64,000 bases of DNA from Cognatiyoonia sp965661665 (lineage in GTDB: Bacteria > Pseudomonadota > Alphaproteobacteria > Rhodobacterales > Rhodobacteraceae): positions 31,051 to 95,050 of the forward strand of contig NZ_CBFIEO010000012.1 of NCBI RefSeq assembly GCF_965661665.1, in the 5' to 3' direction. Positions 62,143-64,000 of the stretch are shown here, in pieces. How positions within the stretch are numbered: the stretch's first letter is position 1; each line of letters begins with the position of its first letter. The notes beneath the pieces were generated by a model that saw nothing but the letters and a program-made list of their open reading frames with translations, was not told where the DNA came from and did no database searches. The translations under genes were made by a program, and so were the position numbers.

Positions 62143-63567
62143 ATGAAGCAAAACATCCCATATCTTACAAAATCACCTAAGACTGGGAGGTATGGCTATC
62201 GACGTTGGTTGTCCTCTGAACTCAAGCCTTTCTTCCCCAAGAACGGGAACGAATACAAAGTCTCGTTCAAGACCAAAGATTTTAACGAAGCCTTTGTGAA
62301 GTTGACGGCTTTGAACAAGTGGTTCGACACACTTGAAGCGATGGCCGACGGAACAGCTGATTATCAAACAGGCGGTGAGAAGTTAACTGCTGCCAAGGCT
62401 ATCGTTGAACAAGTATTTCTTGATCCTGCTTTAGAGGAGGCAAACCTAAAGGAATGGGAAGACAACGATGCCAAACTTCTCAACCGTGAATGGGCGCAAG
62501 ATATTCTTGAAGATAAGGGCTTGATGGTGAAAAGCCATGACGGATGGGTGACCAACCGTAATGTAAACGAGGCAGACCCCCTTGAACTTGCCGCCGTCAT
62601 GACGCTGCAAGGAAAAGAAGATTGGGACTTCACGACGACCCTGCAAGACGTGCTGAACAATTATCTGCAAGGAAATCTTGAGAAGTCGAGATCAACGCAA
62701 CAGGATGCCAAGGTAAAACGGGCAGTTCCAAGATTGTTTGAGCGCTTCGCTGCTCATTTGCAGTACGGATTAAGGACAGACATGGAGAAGCTGGAACGTT
62801 ATCAAGTCAAGGATATATGTGCGGAACTCTGGCCCAATCCTAGCACCAGAAAACGGAACCTTGCTCTGTTTACAGCTGCAATCAATGCGTGGAACCTTGA
62901 GTATCCGAAGAAGCCTTTAGCGAATATCTTTGCGGGTCTGGTCACTGGCGATGCTGCATCTCAAGCAGCAAAAGAACGTAGACCATTTACTCCAGAAGAA
63001 GAACGTCTGTATCGGAATGCTCTGCTTCAATCAGACGATAAAGAACTAAGCATCCTAGGGCATCTGATGCTTTATTGCGGCTGTCCAAATGGCGAAGCCC
63101 TGTCTTTAGCTCTGCAAGACATTAAACTTCACGACGATGTGCCTTACCTTCGCATCAAACCAGCATTTAAAGGCAAAGATCGTTTAGCACGTGCTGTCCC
63201 GTTAGTTGGAGAGTTTCTAACCACCCTAACTGAATACTCTGCAACACTTGAAAACGAAGGAACGATGCTCTTTCCACGTCTATCTAGAATGGATAGCGCT
63301 GACGTATCAAAGCGACTTAGTCGATGTATTACCAATCTGAGGTCAAACGATCCTCGACTCTTGTCGCCCTACTCTGCACGTCACACGTTTATGGACAGAT
63401 ACCGTGCAGCTGGCGTCCCGTCAGAGATTGGTAAGTATCTGGCTGGTCACAAAGACAAAGATTCCAACCGTGTTCATGACAGTTACGGTACAAACCGCCC
63501 CCCAAGTCAGCTGGTTCAACATATGAAGGCAATTACTGACGTGTGTAAGTGGGGCCATTTCGAGTAG
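62143..63567 (+). CDS. Tyrosine-type site-specific integrase with altered catalytic Arg position
   Basis: A 474-residue integrase with an N-terminal DUF6538-like region (GRYGYRRWLSSELK), a core-binding domain (about 165-275) and the catalytic domain. Catalytic residues seen are the beta-hairpin Lys (KPAFKGKD), ARHTF (Arg of box II), LAGHKDK (His) and the nucleophile in HDSYG (Tyr). At box I, where TG-x-R-x-x-E is expected, it reads CGCPNGE, so the first catalytic arginine is Pro (CCA, one base from CGA). The His of H-x-x-R is also Tyr (YSARH). Composition is AT-rich compared with the flanks, which suggests transfer. Confidence 0.9.
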   Translation: MKQNIPYLTKSPKTGRYGYRRWLSSELKPFFPKNGNEYKVSFKTKDFNEAFVKLTALNKWFDTLEAMADGTADYQTGGEKLTAAKAIVEQVFLDPALEEANLKEWEDNDAKLLNREWAQDILEDKGLMVKSHDGWVTNRNVNEADPLELAAVMTLQGKEDWDFTTTLQDVLNNYLQGNLEKSRSTQQDAKVKRAVPRLFERFAAHLQYGLRTDMEKLERYQVKDICAELWPNPSTRKRNLALFTAAINAWNLEYPKKPLANIFAGLVTGDAASQAAKERRPFTPEEERLYRNALLQSDDKELSILGHLMLYCGCPNGEALSLALQDIKLHDDVPYLRIKPAFKGKDRLARAVPLVGEFLTTLTEYSATLENEGTMLFPRLSRMDSADVSKRLSRCITNLRSNDPRLLSPYSARHTFMDRYRAAGVPSEIGKYLAGHKDKDSNRVHDSYGTNRPPSQLVQHMKAITDVCKWGHFE

Positions 63568-63724
63568 GATTACAGAGTATTACAGAATTTCCTCATAAAA
63601 ACAGTTAGTTAGATGTATTTATCCATGCTTTCAAGGCGTTAAACGTGAGCCAAACTCGTAAGGTGTCTATCACCGCATCGAAGTCATAAAGAAAAACTCC
63701 GATCATTCCTTGCTCGCACTGCGG

Positions 63725-64000
63725 TCAGCACCCGCTGTAGATGACTGAATCGTCTGGCATCCTTGTGTTGCAGAGGATTGCGTTTTTCATAGCCGTCCAC
63801 GCCAGATTAGCATTCCACAGGCTAGCACCACTCAGATCAGCTTGCTCCAAATTAGCACCACTCAGATCAGCATAACCAAAAAATGCACCCTCAAGATCAG
63901 CGCCAAACAGATCAGCACCACTCAGATCAGCACCACCCAGATCAGTGTCCGTCAGGTTAGCAGCGCCAAACAGATAAACACCTAACAGACGATTACCCCC
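63725..64000 (-). CDS. Pentapeptide-repeat protein (5' end off window)
   Basis: On the minus strand the frame runs in from the right edge to a TGA at 63725 and reads tandem A(D/N)LXX repeats (ANLTD, TDLGG, ADLSG, ADLFG, ADLEG, ADLSG, ANLEQ, ADLSG) for about 15 units. It ends with CNTRMPDDSVIYSGC, a C-terminal cap common in this family. The repeats build a right-handed quadrilateral helix; functions in the family vary from gyrase protection to unknown. The start is outside the window. The 157 bases between the integrase stop and this gene hold nothing recognised. Confidence 0.85.
   Translation of the reverse strand, partial: GGNRLLGVYLFGAANLTDTDLGGADLSGADLFGADLEGAFFGYADLSGANLEQADLSGASLWNANLAWTAMKNAILCNTRMPDDSVIYSGC

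Noticed and set aside
63830..63950. Regularly repeated CACCACTCAGATCAG units resembling a CRISPR or satellite array
   Set aside because: The repeats are 15-base multiples without unique spacers and translate on the minus strand into a continuous pentapeptide-repeat protein.

Overview
The window looks like chromosome of a marine alphaproteobacterium of the family Rhodobacteraceae (Roseobacter group). The grounds are an RpoE-ChrR singlet-oxygen sigma/anti-sigma pair, an orphan CcrM-type GANTC methyltransferase, a MutL with an endonuclease motif, and several small families typical of this group in their usual places (DUF1365, DUF1674, DUF3035, DUF3576, DUF2125, DUF4170, DUF1643). Most of it is dense housekeeping DNA with 1-4 base gene overlaps. 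Accessory DNA is concentrated near 52-54 kb and from about 60.8 kb to the right edge. No species can be named from sequence reading alone.

Layout. 0-4.6 kb: rpoE-chrR, with a divergent FAD oxidoreductase / DUF1365 / MFS operon and sigma-like promoter motifs between them. 4.7-16.3 kb (minus strand): rsmB-like methyltransferase, heparinase-like protein, purH, lspA, DUF3035 lipoprotein, an M16 peptidase pair, mutL and rmuC. 16.3-27.2 kb: dapB divergent from rbfA-truB-DUF1643, then rpsO and pnp separated by a fatty-acid desaturase. Three interrupted genes lie in this stretch: a small membrane protein, an RTX protein and a Tat-exported L,D-transpeptidase. 27.2-36.6 kb: peroxiredoxin, aldehyde dehydrogenase, RluA-type pseudouridine synthase, YggS, a porin, and DUF3576-leuS-lptE-holA. 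36.6-39.4 kb (minus): flavoprotein, a miniature MscS-like remnant, a short enoyl-CoA hydratase and an SDR. 39.5-45.6 kb: DUF2125, then tldE-cysQ-like-DUF4170-waaA-like-lpxK, an envelope/LPS operon. 45.6-50.2 kb: CoA-transferase, DsbA-like, DciA, mutY, alkB. 50.3-54.1 kb: ccrM, rnhB and four unrecognised genes, including a secreted protein with an internal Cys repeat and a small secreted protein overlapping a membrane-anchored winged-helix regulator. 54.4-60.8 kb: a catabolic block (diaminopropionate-lyase-like enzyme, M24 hydrolase, EutA-like protein, zinc dehydrogenase, sulfopropanediol-dehydrogenase-like HpsN) and a siderophore-interacting flavoprotein. 60.8-64 kb: a mobile zone around tRNA-Arg(CCT) with a truncated replication-like gene, an integrase tail, an integrase with an altered catalytic residue and a pentapeptide-repeat protein.

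No single large undescribed system was found. The best candidates for new biology are the secreted-protein/membrane-regulator pair at 52.8-53.8 kb, the Cys-repeat protein beside it, the three GANTC sites in the ccrM leader, and the MscS deletion derivative at 37.7-38.0 kb. All functional assignments rest on motif recognition from reading; no database search was run.
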